Assembly (NCBI RefSeq): GCF_009834515.1
Contig: NZ_CP019426.1
Coordinates: 3,461,501 to 3,525,500 of the forward strand
Source: Pseudomonas sp. R84
Lineage (GTDB): Bacteria; Pseudomonadota; Gammaproteobacteria; Pseudomonadales; Pseudomonadaceae
Direction: 5' to 3'
Length of the DNA: 64,000 bases
Position numbers and translations under genes: made by a program. The notes below the pieces were generated by a model, which was not told the DNA's origin, searched no databases, and saw nothing but the letters and a program-made list of their open reading frames with translations. Shown here piece by piece: positions 48,377 through 57,907 of this stretch. Positions within the stretch are counted from its first letter, which is position 1. Each line of letters begins with the position of its first letter.

Positions 48377-48476
48377 GTCTTCGCGAGCAAGCTCGCTCCC
48401 ACAGGGTTCTGAGTCGAGTGCTAAATGCGCATTCACCCAATTCCATTGTGGGAGCGAGCTTGCTCGCGAAGGCGTA
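48377..48476. repeat. REP doublet, GAGCAAGCTCGC variant
   Basis: TCTTCGCGAGCAAGCTCGCTCCCACAGG faces TGTGGGAGCGAGCTTGCTCGCGAAGG. Both arms carry compensating A/T changes (GCAAGC, GCTTGC) relative to GCAGGC/GCCTGC in the other pairs, so the hairpin is conserved. Lies between ku and lpxO. Confidence 0.9.
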
Positions 48477-48495
48477 AGTTAATTCACCACATTGA

Positions 48496-49407
48496 TCAGA
48501 TCAGAATGAAGATCGCCAGCAAACCACCGAAGATCGCCCACTTTTCCATGTAATAGCGCTTACGGTTACGCTTTTTCAGCTCTTTACCACGCAGACGAAT
48601 CTTGTAGATCCGGGTAAACAAGCGGTTGATGCCACCGGTCCGATCACCAGCATCATTCGGCGCTCCTGCCGCCGACATGACGGTACGGCTGAACCAGCTG
48701 TTGAACGCCGCCGCCCAGCGGTACTTCATCGGTCGTTCAATGTCGCAGAACAGGATGATGCGGTTCTTGTCGGTGGTGTTTTCGGCGTAATGGATAAAGG
48801 TCTCGTCGAACATCACCGCTTCGCCGTCACGCCAGTGGTAGCTCTCACCGTCGACGTTGATATAACAGCCGGCATCGTTCGGCGTGTCCAGGCCCAGGTG
48901 ATAGCGATAGGAACCGGCATACGGGTCGCGGTGACGCACCAGCTTCGAACCCGGTGGCAGCTCGGCAAACATCGCGGCCTTGATCGAACCGATGCTCTGC
49001 ACCAACTCGGTGGTGCGCGGACACAGCTTCATCGCCGACGGATGGCTCTCGCCGTACCACTTCAGATAAAAACGCTTCCAGCCGCTTTTGAAGAACGAGT
49101 TGAAACCGACATCGTCGTACTGGTTGGAACGCTTGATCTCGCCGGCACGCAGCAAATTCTGCCCTTCTTCGCGGATTTCTTCCCAGTGCGCCTGCAACGG
49201 GCTCAAGTCAGGAAACTCGCTAGGATCCAGGTATGGTTTGTTCGGCTTTTTCGAGAACAGATAAAGGAAGCAGTTGATCGGCGCGAGAAACGTCGAATGG
49301 TCACTCAGTTGTCGACCAAGCTTGTGGCGCACTCGCCCACGCAAATGAACGTATGCAATGGAAATGACATAAATAGCAGCAATGATGAGTTTCACGGAAA
49401 TCGTCAC
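48496..49407 (-). CDS. lpxO: LpxO: Fe2+/2-oxoglutarate-dependent lipid A hydroxylase
   Basis: 303 aa of the aspartyl/asparaginyl beta-hydroxylase family. One N-terminal (about 5-22) and one C-terminal membrane segment flank a catalytic domain with VRHRDPYAGSYRYHLGL and MFDETFIHYAENTTDKNRIIL, providing the iron histidines and the Arg for 2-oxoglutarate. It adds a 2-hydroxyl to a secondary lipid A acyl chain. Start is a GTG at 49407; another GTG at 49395 would also work, and neither has a clear ribosome site. The arn operon elsewhere in the window modifies the same molecule. Confidence 0.92.
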   Translation of the reverse strand: MTISVKLIIAAIYVISIAYVHLRGRVRHKLGRQLSDHSTFLAPINCFLYLFSKKPNKPYLDPSEFPDLSPLQAHWEEIREEGQNLLRAGEIKRSNQYDDVGFNSFFKSGWKRFYLKWYGESHPSAMKLCPRTTELVQSIGSIKAAMFAELPPGSKLVRHRDPYAGSYRYHLGLDTPNDAGCYINVDGESYHWRDGEAVMFDETFIHYAENTTDKNRIILFCDIERPMKYRWAAAFNSWFSRTVMSAAGAPNDAGDRTGGINRLFTRIYKIRLRGKELKKRNRKRYYMEKWAIFGGLLAIFILI

Positions 49408-49774
49408 ATGTCAGAAGTGAACAAACTGCGCGCCGTGCGGCCTGAGGCTCAACGTCTTATGCAGTGGTCTGAATACAAATGGCACGTCCTTGGCCCGCGC
49501 CGTAACCGGACGCTCGGTGAAAGGTGGCATTTTAGCCACAGTTTGTAACCGATAGTGAATCTTCAACTGTGAAAAACTGTCCCGCGATCATGCCAATCGG
49601 CGATCGTGGCGTGATCGCCCTATCGTTTAAAGAGCCAGACCAGTACAATCGCCGCCAAACTTTACGCGCCCCCCTTGGTTGATGACGGGACTCTCCCGCT
49701 TCAGCGCACTTTGACTCGGGCCAAGCGCTGCAGCCGCACCCTCGCTTTTTAAGAATGCTTCGCAGGAATAACTC
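49408..49774. other. Intergenic region between lpxO and ybiT
   Basis: 367 bp divergent region holding the promoters of lpxO and ybiT. I see no confident operator, RNA or open frame here. A partial inverted pattern GGCGATCGTGGCGTGATCGCC lies around 49598-49618. The ybiT ribosome site GCAGGAATAA is clear. Confidence 0.5.
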
Positions 49775-51361
49775 TTGATTTCTACAGCTAACATCACGAT
49801 GCAGTTCGGCGCCAAGCCGCTCTTCGAAAACGTTTCGGTCAAATTCGGCGCGGGCAACCGCTACGGCCTGATCGGCGCCAACGGTTGCGGCAAGTCGACC
49901 TTCATGAAAATCCTCGGCGGTGACCTCGATCCGTCCGGCGGTCAGGTCATGCTCGAGCCGAACGTGCGTCTGGGTAAATTGCGCCAGGACCAGTTCGCTT
50001 ACGAAGAATTCACCGTGATCGATACGGTGATCATGGGTCATGAAGAGCTGTGGAAGGTCAAGGCCGAGCGCGATCGCATCTACTCGCTGCCGGAAATGAG
50101 CGAAGAAGACGGCATGGCCGTGGCCGAGCTGGAAACCGAATTCGCCGAGATGGACGGCTACACCGCCGAATCCCGCGCCGGTGAGCTGTTGCTGGGTCTG
50201 GGTATCGGCATCGAGCAGCACTTCGGCCCGATGAGCGAAGTTTCCCCGGGCTGGAAACTGCGCGTATTGCTGGCGCAGGCGCTGTTCTCCGATCCGGAAG
50301 TGCTGTTGCTCGACGAACCGACCAACCACCTGGACATCAACACCATCCGCTGGCTGGAAAACGTGCTGACCCAGCGCAACAGCCTGATGATCATCATCTC
50401 TCACGACCGTCACTTCCTGAACAGCGTGTGCACGCACATGGCTGACCTGGATTACGGCGAGCTGCGTCTGTTCCCGGGCAACTACGACGAGTACATGACC
50501 GTGGCGACCCAGTCCCGCGAGCAACTGCTGTCGGACAACGCCAAGAAGAAAGCGCAGATTTCCGAGCTGCAATCGTTCGTCAGCCGCTTCTCGGCCAACG
50601 CCTCGAAAGCCAAGCAGGCCACCTCCCGCGCCAAGGCGATCGACAAGATCCAGCTGGCCGAGGTCAAGCCTTCGAGCCGCGTGAGCCCGTTCATCCGCTT
50701 TGACCAGAACAAAAAGCTGCACCGCCAGGCGGTCATCGTCGAAAAAATGGCCAAAGGCTTCGACGGCAAACCACTGTTCAAAGACTTCAGCTTTCAGGTC
50801 GAAGCCGGCGAGCGCGTGGCGATCATCGGCCCGAACGGTATCGGCAAAACCACCCTGCTGCGCACCCTGGTCAACGAACTGACCCCGGACGCCGGCAGCA
50901 TCAAGTGGACCGACGCCGCGGAACTGGGCTACTACGCCCAGGACCACGCGCACGACTTCGAAGACGACGTCACCCTGTTCGACTGGATGGGTCAGTGGAC
51001 TCAGGGCGAGCAGATGATTCGCGGCACGTTGGGCCGCATGCTGTTCTCCAACGACGAGATCCTCAAGTCGGTCAAAGTGATTTCCGGTGGTGAGCAAGGT
51101 CGCATGCTGTTCGGCAAGCTGATCCTGCAAAAGCCGAACGTGCTGATCATGGACGAACCGACCAACCACTTGGACATGGAATCGATCGAGGCACTAAACC
51201 TGGCGCTGGAAAACTACCCGGGCACGCTGATCTTCGTCAGCCACGACCGTGAGTTCGTATCGTCCCTGGCCACGCGCATCATCGAGCTGAGCCCGGATGG
51301 CGTGACTGACTTCAGCGGCACTTACGATGACTACCTGCGTAGTCAGGGTGTAGTGTTCTAA
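49775..51361 (+). CDS. ybiT: ABC-F family ATPase, YbiT-like
   Basis: 528 aa with two ABC domains and the ABC-F linker (about 240-310, rich in Lys/Ala). Walker [10 protein letters not shown] and GPNGIGKTT, Walker B DEPTNHLD twice, signature motifs SPGWK and SGGEQGRM. The first signature is degenerate (VSPGWKLR). No membrane segments. ABC-F proteins act on ribosomes, and YbiT is a housekeeping member. The TTG start with AGGAATAA upstream gives [20 protein letters not shown]. An intrinsic terminator follows. Confidence 0.93.
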   Translation: MISTANITMQFGAKPLFENVSVKFGAGNRYGLIGANGCGKSTFMKILGGDLDPSGGQVMLEPNVRLGKLRQDQFAYEEFTVIDTVIMGHEELWKVKAERDRIYSLPEMSEEDGMAVAELETEFAEMDGYTAESRAGELLLGLGIGIEQHFGPMSEVSPGWKLRVLLAQALFSDPEVLLLDEPTNHLDINTIRWLENVLTQRNSLMIIISHDRHFLNSVCTHMADLDYGELRLFPGNYDEYMTVATQSREQLLSDNAKKKAQISELQSFVSRFSANASKAKQATSRAKAIDKIQLAEVKPSSRVSPFIRFDQNKKLHRQAVIVEKMAKGFDGKPLFKDFSFQVEAGERVAIIGPNGIGKTTLLRTLVNELTPDAGSIKWTDAAELGYYAQDHAHDFEDDVTLFDWMGQWTQGEQMIRGTLGRMLFSNDEILKSVKVISGGEQGRMLFGKLILQKPNVLIMDEPTNHLDMESIEALNLALENYPGTLIFVSHDREFVSSLATRIIELSPDGVTDFSGTYDDYLRSQGVVF

Positions 51362-51397
51362 AAGCAGCTTCAAGTGTTGAGCTGTTAGCTTCAAGCT

Positions 51398-51428
51398 AAA
51401 GCCCTGTCCATGTGACGGGGCTTTTTGC
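51398..51428 (+). terminator. Intrinsic terminator after ybiT
   Basis: AAGCCCTGTC-catgt-GACGGGGCTTTTT: a 10-bp stem including one G-T pair, then T5, about 40 bp after the ybiT stop. Confidence 0.8.
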
Positions 51429-51460
51429 ATTCCAAGGTGAGGGATTTGCGGGTGCGGCTA

Positions 51461-51532
51461 CCTTCGCGAGCAGGCTCGCTCCCACAAGGGAATGCATTCC
51501 AAAGGTGGGAGCGAGCCTGCTCGCGAAGGGGC
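51461..51532. repeat. REP doublet, GGGAGCGAGC subtype
   Basis: CCTTCGCGAGCAGGCTCGCTCCCACAAGG faces GGTGGGAGCGAGCCTGCTCGCGAAGG around GAATGCATTCC, between ybiT and the MFS gene. Confidence 0.9.
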
Positions 51533-51640
51533 CATCAGCCGCTACATCAATCCTCGGGGAAAGTAGTTAGCCTGCTTTCTTTTATCTGACACCCAAGCCA
51601 TGATGCGAACTCTCCCACCGCCGCCCGCGAACGAGTCCTC

Positions 51641-52828
51641 ATGTCTGCGCAGCAACTGCCACCGCAAAGCTCCATGGCGATCACCCTGCAGATCGTTTCC
51701 ATCGTGTTCTACACCTTTATTGCCTTCCTCTGCATCGGTCTGCCGATCGCGGTGTTGCCCGGTTATGTGCATGAACAACTGGGTTTCAGCGCGGTGGTTG
51801 CCGGGCTGGTGATCGGCTCGCAGTACCTGGCCACCCTGCTCAGCCGGCCAATGGCCGGGCGTATGTCGGATACGATCGGGACTAAGCGGGCGATCATTTA
51901 TGGTTTGTGGGGGATTGTCCTCAGCGGCTTGCTGACGCTGGTATCTACGCTGCTACAGGACTTTGCGCTGACCAGCCTGATCATTCTGATTATCGGCCGC
52001 TTGCTGCTCGGCATCGCACAAGGGCTGATCGGCGTCGGCACCATCAGTTGGTGCATGGGCCAGGTCGGCGTCGAACACACCGCAAAATCGATTGGCTGGA
52101 ACGGCATCGCTTCCTATGGCGCGATTGCCATTGGTGCGCCATTAGGGGTGGTGATGGTCGCCGAATACGGCTTCACCAGCCTCGGCATCGCGTTGGCCGT
52201 GCTGGCGGCCGGTGCACTGCTGCTGATTCGCAACAAGCCGTCGGTGCCGGTGATCCGTGGCGAACGCCTGCCGTTCTGGGCGGTGTTCGGGCGAATCGCC
52301 CCGTATGGCGCCAGCCTGACCCTGGCCTCGATCGGCTACGGCACGCTGACCACGTTCATCACCTTGTATTACCTGAACCGTGGCTGGACCGGCGCGGCGT
52401 ACTGCCTGACCGTGTTCGGCGTGTGCTTCATCCTGTCACGGCTGATGTTTATCTCGGCGATCAGTCGCTTTGGCGGCTTCAAATCGGCGATCGCCTGCAT
52501 GACCATCGAAACCGTGGGCCTGGTGATGTTGTGGCTGGCCCCCTCCACCGCATTCGCTTTGATCGGCGCAGGGCTGGCGGGGTTTGGCCTGTCGCTGGTC
52601 TATCCGGCGCTGGGTGTCGAGGCGATCAAACAGGTGCCCAGCTCCAGCCGAGGATCTGGTTTGGGCGCTTATGCGGTGTTCTTCGATCTGGCGCTGGCGA
52701 TTGCCGGGCCGCTGATGGGCGCGGTGGCGCTGAATCTGGGCTATTCGTGGATATTCTTCAGTGCGGCGCTGTTGTCGGTGATCGGGCTGGGGCTGACGTT
52801 GCTGCTCCAGCGCCGGGCGATTTCCTGA
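51641..52828 (+). CDS. MFS transporter, YhhS/YfcJ-like
   Basis: 395 aa, about 12 membrane helices. The loop 2-3 signature is GRMSDTIGTKRA (position about 74-85), and RLLLGIAQGLIGVGTISW lies near the fourth helix. The family resembles the UPF0226 YhhS/YfcJ group, whose members were linked to arabinose or drug export; the substrate here is unknown. No strong ribosome site precedes ATG 51641. Monocistronic, with REP pairs on both sides. Confidence 0.83.
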   Translation: MSAQQLPPQSSMAITLQIVSIVFYTFIAFLCIGLPIAVLPGYVHEQLGFSAVVAGLVIGSQYLATLLSRPMAGRMSDTIGTKRAIIYGLWGIVLSGLLTLVSTLLQDFALTSLIILIIGRLLLGIAQGLIGVGTISWCMGQVGVEHTAKSIGWNGIASYGAIAIGAPLGVVMVAEYGFTSLGIALAVLAAGALLLIRNKPSVPVIRGERLPFWAVFGRIAPYGASLTLASIGYGTLTTFITLYYLNRGWTGAAYCLTVFGVCFILSRLMFISAISRFGGFKSAIACMTIETVGLVMLWLAPSTAFALIGAGLAGFGLSLVYPALGVEAIKQVPSSSRGSGLGAYAVFFDLALAIAGPLMGAVALNLGYSWIFFSAALLSVIGLGLTLLLQRRAIS

Positions 52829-52841
52829 AGTTCGCCGCGAT

Positions 52842-52939
52842 CCCCTGTAGGAGTGAGCCTGCTCGCGATAGCGGTGTATCAGAAAAGGAAATGTCGACTG
52901 ACACACCGCTATCGCGAGCAGGCTCACTCCTACAGGGGA
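52842..52939. repeat. REP doublet with extended arms
   Basis: CCCCTGTAGGAGTGAGCCTGCTCGCGATAGCGGTGT and its facing copy pair over about 36 bp including the flanking GGTGT/ACACC, longer than most pairs here. Located between the MFS gene and the convergent hydrolase gene. Confidence 0.9.
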
Positions 52940-52948
52940 TTTGCGGGG

Positions 52949-53986
52949 TTATTGATCCGCGGTTTGCATGCCCGCCCGGGTCGGTTTGCCCAAGGCATGG
53001 GAGAAAAACCGTCCGGCTTCGGAGATCAGATTGCGGTGAATATCCTCGCGATCCACGCCATCCGCATCGGTACACAACGCCGGCATGGCGCGAATCTGCT
53101 CTTCATTACACGGTGCCATAAAGACGAAGTGCCCTGCCCCGGCCAGTAATTTGAAATCCGGCGCGGTCGGCAGTTTGCGCGCCAGCGCTGCCGCGTTTTT
53201 GTCGAAGGCCACCAGTTTGTCGCCATCACCGCTGTAGAGCAGCACCGGCACATGCACGTCAGCCAGGGTGTGACGACCGAACTTGAGGCTCAGCGGCGCC
53301 ATCAACAGCAAAGCGTGAACACGCGGATCGGCCACCGGTTGCAGGTCATCGCGATCAACGATCAGCTCACCTTGCGTATTGCAGGCATCACGATCATCCG
53401 GACGCTCCTGACAATAACGACGCAGACGATCGAGATCCGGTTGCGCGCCCGACAGGATCAACGCCGTCTCGCCGCCCGCTGAATAACCGATCACCCCGAC
53501 CTGATCCGCGTTGACATACGGCGCGAGCATACGGTCGCCCAGGGTTGCGGTGATGGCTTCGGAAATCTGGATCGGCCGCCCGTAGAGATTGCTCAGGGTG
53601 CCGAGTCGGCTGTGGTCTTTGGAGTTGTCGCCGGGATGAATCACCGCCACCACCACAAAGCCTTTGCGTGCCAGCGAGGTCGCGAGATCGTGCAGCGCCA
53701 GCGGCGTGCCGGTGTTGCCGTGGGAAAGCATCAGCATCGGAAAGCGGCCGATGGCAACTTTGGTGTCTTCGCCAGCCTCGACGGAGTAACCCTCGAGCAG
53801 ACTCATGTGTTCGCGGTCGCTGGAAGGATAGAAGGCGATGGCGCGCATCGGTTGCAGGTCCAGCGGATCGAGGAAGTTCATCTCGTGGTAGCCGACGCTC
53901 CACACCGGGTGTCGCCCAGGCGCAGCGTGCACTGTGTTAAAGCTGCCAAGCAGGCAAATCAGTAACGTTGCACAAAGACGCATCAT
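52949..53986 (-). CDS. Secreted alpha/beta hydrolase (dienelactone-hydrolase/PAF-acetylhydrolase-like)
   Basis: 345 aa from the ATG at 53986 (GGAG 8 bp before); signal peptide up to about residue 22 (FNTVHAA). Nucleophile elbow GYSAGG in VGVIGYSAGGETAL, HGNTGTPLALHDLA forming the oxyanion region, and VLLYSGDGDKLVAF plus GAGHFVF providing the Asp and His. It is a predicted periplasmic or secreted esterase/lipase; the substrate is unknown. A 31-residue longer frame exists but lacks a signal at its start. Confidence 0.82.
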   Translation of the reverse strand: MMRLCATLLICLLGSFNTVHAAPGRHPVWSVGYHEMNFLDPLDLQPMRAIAFYPSSDREHMSLLEGYSVEAGEDTKVAIGRFPMLMLSHGNTGTPLALHDLATSLARKGFVVVAVIHPGDNSKDHSRLGTLSNLYGRPIQISEAITATLGDRMLAPYVNADQVGVIGYSAGGETALILSGAQPDLDRLRRYCQERPDDRDACNTQGELIVDRDDLQPVADPRVHALLLMAPLSLKFGRHTLADVHVPVLLYSGDGDKLVAFDKNAAALARKLPTAPDFKLLAGAGHFVFMAPCNEEQIRAMPALCTDADGVDREDIHRNLISEAGRFFSHALGKPTRAGMQTADQ

Positions 53987-54136
53987 GGGATGCTCCACCC
54001 TGTTGTGACTCAATCGAAAGTTCCGTTGCGTTGCGGGCCTGAAACGCCGGGGATTCGGTATTTCGGTACGACAATGCACTCAGACGCTGATTGTGTGACT
54101 GCATAACCCGGGCCAGATTATGTAACAGCCAGAAAC

Positions 54137-54185
54137 AAAAAACTCCGTATTCGCCCCTTGCGGAACCAGAATACAGAGTTTTTTG
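54137..54185. terminator. Terminator hairpin downstream of azoR
   Basis: AAAAAACTCcGTATTC and GAATACaGAGTTTTTT form a long stem with A- and T-tracts at its two ends, so it could act on both strands. On the minus strand it follows azoR by about 40 bp. Confidence 0.8.
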
Positions 54186-54222
54186 AGTATTACCTGAACA
54201 ACAGCTGTTCTTTACGCAAGCC

Positions 54223-54834
54223 TTACGCAGCGGCGAACAGTTGCTCGCTGATCTTCGCTTGAGCAGCAGTCATGGCGTTGTTGCGCACTTCGTCGCCATA
54301 CGCCAGGCCTTCGGCACGGACGATTTCGATGTCGGTGATGCCGAGGAAGCCCAGCACCAGCTTCAGATACTCTTCGTGAGCGATGCCGCTGGCCTGGCCA
54401 GCGTGGATGCCACCCGAGGTGGAAACGATCACCACTTTCTTGCCACCGCACAGGCCTTCAGGGCCGGCTTCGGTGTAACGGAAGGTCTGACCGGCAACTG
54501 CAACGCGATCGATCCACGCTTTCAGTTGGGTCGGCACAGTGAAGTTGTACATCGGTGCGGCGATGACGACGGCGTCGGCAGCGATGAATTCGGCCAAAGT
54601 TGAAGCGCTCAGTTCGGCTTCGTGCTGTTGTGCGGCATTGCGCAGTTCAGCGGTGGTACCGGCGGCGACCAGCGTGGTCGACGAGAAGTGGCTGATGGCA
54701 TCGGCGGCCAGGTCACGGTAGGTCACCACGGCGCTTGGATCGGCGGCCTGCCAGGCTTTGACGACTTCGCCGCTCAACTGACGGGAGGCCGAGTTGTCGC
54801 CCAGAATGCTCGAATCGATATGCAGCAGTTTCAT
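54223..54834 (-). CDS. azoR: FMN-dependent NADH-azoreductase
   Basis: 203 aa flavodoxin-like fold. [19 protein letters not shown] binds FMN phosphate, [19 protein letters not shown] and STSGGIHAG are the family hallmarks. It reduces quinones and azo compounds with NADH in the cytoplasm, usually for quinone or thiol stress. AGGAGA precedes the ATG. A LysR regulator gene is divergent 127 bp away and is the likely regulator. Confidence 0.94.
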   Translation of the reverse strand: MKLLHIDSSILGDNSASRQLSGEVVKAWQAADPSAVVTYRDLAADAISHFSSTTLVAAGTTAELRNAAQQHEAELSASTLAEFIAADAVVIAAPMYNFTVPTQLKAWIDRVAVAGQTFRYTEAGPEGLCGGKKVVIVSTSGGIHAGQASGIAHEEYLKLVLGFLGITDIEIVRAEGLAYGDEVRNNAMTAAQAKISEQLFAAA

Positions 54835-54961
54835 GTGGAATCTCCTGGAATGAATCGCCGGTGGCGACGGAATGGAGACAATCCTACGCAAGAAACCAAT
54901 GGATGATTAGCCGCCTGAAATGCGATAGTTTGTCCCACTGATAGAACAGTTGGATTTCCCT

Positions 54962-55870
54962 ATGCAAGACCTCAACGATCTCTACTACTTCGCCAAAGTT
55001 GTCGAGGCCGGCGGTTTTGCCGCGGCCGGGCGTTTGTTGGGCATTCCCAAGTCACGGCTGTCGCGGCGTATTGCCGAACTGGAAGAGCGCCTTGGCGCGC
55101 GTTTGCTGCAACGCACCACCCGGCAACTCAACCTCACGGCGGTGGGTGAGCGCTATCTGCGTCATTGTCAGGCGATGTTGCTTGAGGCGGAGATGGCCGA
55201 TGAAGCGGTGGCGAGCATGTCCAGCGAGCCGCGTGGCCGCCTGCGGGTCTCCTGCCCTACCGGGCTGGCACGGGAAATGTTGCCGTGGGTCATCAGCGAG
55301 TTCCTCGGCAAATTTCCTCAGGTGCAACTGGAAGTCGTCTTGCTCAATCGCCGGGTCGATCTGGTTGGCGAAGGCTTTGATGTCGCATTGCGTGTGCGCG
55401 AGCACGGTGACGAAGATCCGTTGCTGGTGACCCGCCGCTTGCGTCAGGCGCAAATGGTCGTGGTTGCCAGTCCGGATTTTGTACAGGACCAATCGATCAA
55501 CCATCCGCAAGACCTGAAAAATCTGCCGGTGCTCGGCGCTCTGGAGGCCGATCGCATGGTGCATGTGCGCTTGCTTGATCAACAGGGTGAAAGCTTCGAG
55601 TTGAACATGGAAGCGCGCCTGGGCATCGATGACTTTATTGTGCGCAAAGCCTGCGTACTGGCGGGTCAGGGTTTCACTTTGCTGCCGATGATGTACTGCG
55701 AAGAGGAACTGAGAAACGGCACCCTGGTGCAGTTGCTGCCAGAGTGGTCGCTACCCGGCGGCTGGTTGCAAGCGGTGTATCCGCATCGACGCGGGGTCAT
55801 GCCGGCGGTGCGCGCGTGGATTGATCATCTGGTCGAGTCGTTCAATGCCTGTGGGGAGCGGTTGTTATGA
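54962..55870 (+). CDS. LysR-family transcriptional regulator
   Basis: 302 aa. The N-terminal winged helix includes YYFAKVVEAGGFAAAGRLLGIPKSRLSRRIAELEERLGARLLQ (residues about 8-50, given here as spanning segments), followed by a substrate-binding domain starting near GRLRVSCPTG. Start ATG 54962; the longer frame adds four codons. Divergent from azoR, the classical LysR arrangement, so regulation of azoR is inferred. The MmcQ-like gene overlaps its stop by ATGA. Confidence 0.9.
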   Translation: MQDLNDLYYFAKVVEAGGFAAAGRLLGIPKSRLSRRIAELEERLGARLLQRTTRQLNLTAVGERYLRHCQAMLLEAEMADEAVASMSSEPRGRLRVSCPTGLAREMLPWVISEFLGKFPQVQLEVVLLNRRVDLVGEGFDVALRVREHGDEDPLLVTRRLRQAQMVVVASPDFVQDQSINHPQDLKNLPVLGALEADRMVHVRLLDQQGESFELNMEARLGIDDFIVRKACVLAGQGFTLLPMMYCEEELRNGTLVQLLPEWSLPGGWLQAVYPHRRGVMPAVRAWIDHLVESFNACGERLL

Positions 55871-56226
55871 GCAAGGGAAAAATGAGTGAAACCGACGTCG
55901 CGGCGTTCTGCCTGGAACTGCCGGGCGCTCGGGAAGATTACAAGTGGGGTGGTGTGCGGGTGTTTTCGATTGCCGGCAACAAGATGTTTGCCTTGCAGGG
56001 GCTCCGTGGGGATTCGTTGGCATTCAAGGTCGACAAGGATCTGTTTCTCGGCCATTGCGACCGCCCCGGCATTCACCCGGCGCCATATCTGGCGCGGGCG
56101 CAGTGGATCATCATGCACCCGCCCTACCCGCTGGGTGCCGAGGAATTGCGCGGGTTGTTGCAGCGTTCGCATCAGTTGGTGGTGGGCAAGTTGCCAAAGA
56201 AAACCCAGGTGGGATTATTGCTCTAA
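55867..56226 (+). CDS. MmcQ/YjbR-family protein
   Basis: 119 aa. YKWGGVRVFSIAGNKMFAL, FKVDKDLFLGHCDRPGIHPAPYLARAQWI and HQLVVGKLPKKTQ match the small double-wing MmcQ/YjbR (CyaY-like fold) family, whose molecular role is unknown. Start overlaps the LysR stop (ATGA); an internal ATG at 55882 has a good AAGGGA and may be the true start. Translationally coupled to the regulator. Confidence 0.85.
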   Translation: MSKGKMSETDVAAFCLELPGAREDYKWGGVRVFSIAGNKMFALQGLRGDSLAFKVDKDLFLGHCDRPGIHPAPYLARAQWIIMHPPYPLGAEELRGLLQRSHQLVVGKLPKKTQVGLLL

Positions 56227-56232
56227 CCCCAA

Positions 56233-56330
56233 TCCCTGTAGGAGTGAGCCTGCTCGCGATAGCGGAGTGTCAGTCAAAGAAATTCCAACTGACACTCCGC
56301 TATCGCGAGCAGGCTCACTCCTACATAGGG
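56233..56330. repeat. REP doublet with extended arms
   Basis: CCCTGTAGGAGTGAGCCTGCTCGCGATAGCGGAGTGTCAG pairs with its reverse complement including CTGACACTCCGC, an arm of about 39 bp. Between the MmcQ-like gene and the convergent DUF1294 gene. Confidence 0.9.
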
Positions 56331-56343
56331 AATTGCGGTGTAT

Positions 56344-56775
56344 TCAGAACAGTGTCAGCAGATTCGAGCCGAGAAACAGCTGGTCGATCCAGAACACTTG
56401 GTGCAACACGACAATCACCCAGAACAGGATCTGAAACGAGACCTTGCGCGTCTTGTGCCGGAACACCTGCTGGGCAATCAACGCGCCCGGCCAGCCGCCG
56501 GCCAGTTCCACGGCATGCAGGATGTTCTCCGGGGTGCGCCAGGCATCGGTGCGCGCCTTGCGCTTGTCGGCCCAATACATGAAGAACGCCAGCACGCTGA
56601 CAACCCCATAGGCTGCCAACGGCACCAGCGAAATCCCGCGCAGCCACATCGATACAGAGCCGAACAGCGGCAGCGCGCAGACGATCAGCAGAACCAGCAG
56701 TTTCAGCTTCAGATGCTGGATATTGTTGCCGCCCGAAGGTCGACCATCCGGCCGGCGTGCGCGGGAATCACTCAT
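56344..56775 (-). CDS. DUF1294 membrane protein
   Basis: 143 aa with about four membrane segments. [19 protein letters not shown] and [23 protein letters not shown] are the conserved DUF1294 blocks; some longer family members carry a cold-shock domain, which is missing here. The ATG at 56775 overlaps the uppP stop by 4 bp (ATGA), so it is coupled to undecaprenyl-diphosphatase. Function unknown. Confidence 0.88.
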   Translation of the reverse strand: MSDSRARRPDGRPSGGNNIQHLKLKLLVLLIVCALPLFGSVSMWLRGISLVPLAAYGVVSVLAFFMYWADKRKARTDAWRTPENILHAVELAGGWPGALIAQQVFRHKTRKVSFQILFWVIVVLHQVFWIDQLFLGSNLLTLF

Positions 56776-57602
56776 GGTTTGGCCGCTGCCCAATCGATCC
56801 AGCCAAACTGCCACGTCGCCAGAATCACCAGGCCAAACACGATCCGATACCAGGCGAACGCCGCATAGCTGTGGCTGGCGATGAACTTGAGCAAACCGCG
56901 CACGGCGATCATGGCGAAGATGAACGCCGTGACAAAACCGATGGCAAACACTGGGAAGTCCGCCGGCACAAACAGGTCGCGGTATTTGTAGCCCGAGTAA
57001 ACCGCCGCACCCACCATGGTCGGCATCGCGAGGAAGAACGAGAACTCGGTGGCGGTCTTGCGCGACAGACCGAACAGCAACCCGCCAATAATCGTCGAGC
57101 CGGACCGCGAGGTGCCGGGGATCATCGCCAGACACTGGGCGAAGCCGACCTTCAAGGCATCTTTCCAGGTGATCTCGTCGACCGTTTCGGCGTGCACTTC
57201 ATGCTGACGCTTTTCCGCCCACAACATGATGATGCCGCCCACCACCAGTGCTGTCGCAACGGTGATCGGGTTGAACAGGTATTCGTGGATCAGGTCGGCA
57301 AAGATCACACCCAACACCACCGCGGGCAGAAACGCGATCAGCAGGTTGGCGGTAAAACGCCGTGCGCTCGGCTGCGTCGGCAAACCGATGACCACATCAA
57401 GAATCTTGCGTCGAAACTCCCAGACCACCGCGAGGATCGCGCCGAGCTGGATGATGATATTGAACGCCATGGCCCGTTCGCCGCCGAAATCGAGCAAGTC
57501 GGCAACGATGATCTGGTGTCCGGTACTGGAAATGGGCAAAAACTCCGTCAGCCCTTCTACAACTCCTAGTATCAGTGCCTGCAAGGCCGTCCAAAGATCC
57601 AT
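56772..57602 (-). CDS. uppP: Undecaprenyl-diphosphatase (UppP/BacA)
   Basis: 276 aa, about eight membrane helices. [17 protein letters not shown] (residues about 14-30) holds the catalytic E-x3-E and PISSTGH motifs, and [10 protein letters not shown] is the second signature. It dephosphorylates undecaprenyl diphosphate, recycling the carrier used for peptidoglycan, O-antigen and the arn pathway. ATG 57602 with GGGGGA is preferred to the TTG one codon upstream. DUF1294 is coupled downstream. Confidence 0.95.
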   Translation of the reverse strand: MDLWTALQALILGVVEGLTEFLPISSTGHQIIVADLLDFGGERAMAFNIIIQLGAILAVVWEFRRKILDVVIGLPTQPSARRFTANLLIAFLPAVVLGVIFADLIHEYLFNPITVATALVVGGIIMLWAEKRQHEVHAETVDEITWKDALKVGFAQCLAMIPGTSRSGSTIIGGLLFGLSRKTATEFSFFLAMPTMVGAAVYSGYKYRDLFVPADFPVFAIGFVTAFIFAMIAVRGLLKFIASHSYAAFAWYRIVFGLVILATWQFGWIDWAAAKP

Positions 57603-57907
57603 CAATCCCCCAAAGAGCGATGCGCGTCGGCATGCCCCGATAGTATTTTTCTAGCGTTCACTGCGATCAGCGTAGCTGGTTATGGCTGTACCGATTCCGC
57701 GCGCACAGGATCCACACGAAACGGTCAAAATTCCGTGAAATATCAATTTGGATTCAGGTTTTCACGCGCGGGGCCGAAATCCTAACAGACAAGCCTTAAT
57801 AGCGCTGCCGCGTTATACGACTTGGGTCGCGTATGCCCGCTCACGAAATCGTGGTTGGATGCTGGCGGTCGTTTATTACAAGAAAAAGAATCCGGAGTGA
57901 CAGCGTT
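57603..57907. promoter_or_regulatory. Divergent promoter region uppP / chemoreceptor
   Basis: About 305 bp. It holds the promoters of two divergent genes; a clear FliA (sigma-28) box for the chemoreceptor was not found. No RNA or further open frame is recognised. Confidence 0.4.

Noticed and set aside
48790..49548. 252-codon plus-strand frame opposite lpxO extending into the intergenic region
   Set aside because: Most of it is antisense to the lpxO catalytic core; the part outside has no ribosome site and no recognisable domain.
57606..57907. Search for a FliA promoter before the chemoreceptor gene
   Set aside because: Only poor matches to TAAAG and GCCGATAA were seen with wrong spacing, so no promoter is claimed.
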